Shown piece by piece: positions 5,742-6,233 of a stretch of DNA of 6,233 nt. A model generated the notes under the pieces. The model did not search any database and had not been told where the DNA came from. It saw nothing but the letters and a program-made list of their open reading frames with translations. The stretch is from the NCBI GenBank assembly GCA_947505025.1, contig CANNIJ010000084.1, positions 1 through 6,233 of the forward strand. Reading direction: 5' to 3'. Position 1 is the first letter of the stretch. Every line of letters starts with the position of its first letter. A program made the translations under genes and the position numbers. This DNA comes from Legionellaceae bacterium. Lineage in GTDB: Bacteria > Pseudomonadota > Gammaproteobacteria > Legionellales > Legionellaceae.

Positions 5742-6233
5742 ATGATAACTGCTCACAAAAAGCACCATGGAAAGCGCCTGCCATTAAATGTTAAGCGAAG
5801 CATTGGGATTGAGTCACTGAAAGACCCGGCTACGATTGTTGATATATCCAACCGTTTTAATGTCAGCCGTAATTCGGTATATAAGCAACAAGCCAGAGCG
5901 TTGACCGCTGTTAATCTCGCGTTTGAAAAAGCTAATGATCTGGTTCTTTATTATATCCCGGTAACCAAAGGCTATATTCATAGGTCTGTTACGGCTTTAT
6001 ATCTGGTTTGTCGTGCAGGTTCACGCGATATTATGTCTTTTATGGATCTCATTTTTGATTATTCTGTATCCATTGGTACCGTGTCTAATATTCTTGATAA
6101 AGCCAGTGATGAAGCTATTACGATCAACAACTAGTATGATCTTTCGTCCATTCAAACAGGCTGCTCTGATGAGTTATTTCATCACAACAAACCGCTTCTA
6201 GCGACGGTTGATATCGAGTCACGATTCTGCCCA
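5742..6233 (+). pseudogene. Helix-turn-helix transposase, interrupted by in-frame TAG and cut by window end
   Basis: The frame from 5742 encodes 130 residues to TAG at 6132-6134. A basic N-terminus (AHKKHHGKRLPLNVKRS) leads into a helix-turn-helix, TIVDISNRFNVSRNSVYKQQ (31-50), then FEKANDLVLYYIPVTKGYIH and a second HTH-like segment, DYSVSIGTVSNILDKASDEA (106-125). The same frame stays open past the TAG to the last base and reads YDLSSIQTGCSDELFHHNKP, then LLATVDIESRFCP. This looks like the continuation of one protein; VDIESRFC may carry the first catalytic Asp of a DDE-type domain. It recalls transposase-like proteins annotated with DUF6399, a tentative link from memory. A nonsense change such as CAG to TAG is the simplest explanation. 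AAGGA at 5732-5736 favours the ATG at 5742 over that at 5739. No terminal inverted repeat was identified in 5590-5738. The 3' end lies outside the window. Confidence 0.65.

Noticed and set aside
6013..6201. 62-codon + strand frame overlapping the transposase
   Set aside because: The transposase frame continues through the TAG with better protein character; this is the alternative frame.

Overview
The window is an AT-rich stretch of a Gram-negative, most likely gammaproteobacterial, chromosome. The evidence is the order mlaC, mlaB, ibaG, murA, which is the tail of the mlaFEDCB-ibaG-murA cluster known from E. coli and relatives, plus a Nif3 protein that closely resembles E. coli YbgI. The MurA sequence resembles Legionellales-type proteins from memory, but genus cannot be fixed from this sequence alone.

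Positions 1-4688 hold six genes, all on the + strand and tightly packed: the 3' end of mlaC, then mlaB (4-base overlap), ibaG (12-base gap), murA (8-base overlap), a nif3/ybgI homologue (1-base overlap) and, after 35 bases with a strong AGGAGG, a large membrane-anchored nucleotide-sugar 4,6-dehydratase of the WbpM/PglF/CapD type. No terminator or obvious promoter separates them, so they could form one transcription unit. The themes are envelope biology: retrograde phospholipid transport (Mla), the first committed step of peptidoglycan synthesis (MurA), and activated sugars for surface glycans. IbaG and Nif3 are the less understood partners.

From 4689 to the end the character changes to accessory DNA. 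First comes a decayed transposase-like remnant broken by a frameshift (4749-4995). Next, on the - strand, lies a DinJ/RelB-type antitoxin (5287-5553) followed by a YafQ-type toxin frame (5031-5300). That frame is complete to its C-terminus but has no ATG, GTG or TTG where it should begin: the expected start codon reads ATA. A perfect 13-base palindrome overlapping an extended -10 element sits upstream of the antitoxin and is a good candidate for the autoregulatory operator. Finally, a + strand helix-turn-helix transposase (from 5742) is interrupted by an in-frame TAG at 6132-6134, with recognisably continuous protein sequence beyond it up to the window edge.

No tRNA, rRNA, CRISPR array or convincing riboswitch was seen. 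The best candidates for follow-up are the antitoxin paired with a start-less toxin, and the amber-interrupted transposase. No clearly new multi-gene system is supported.
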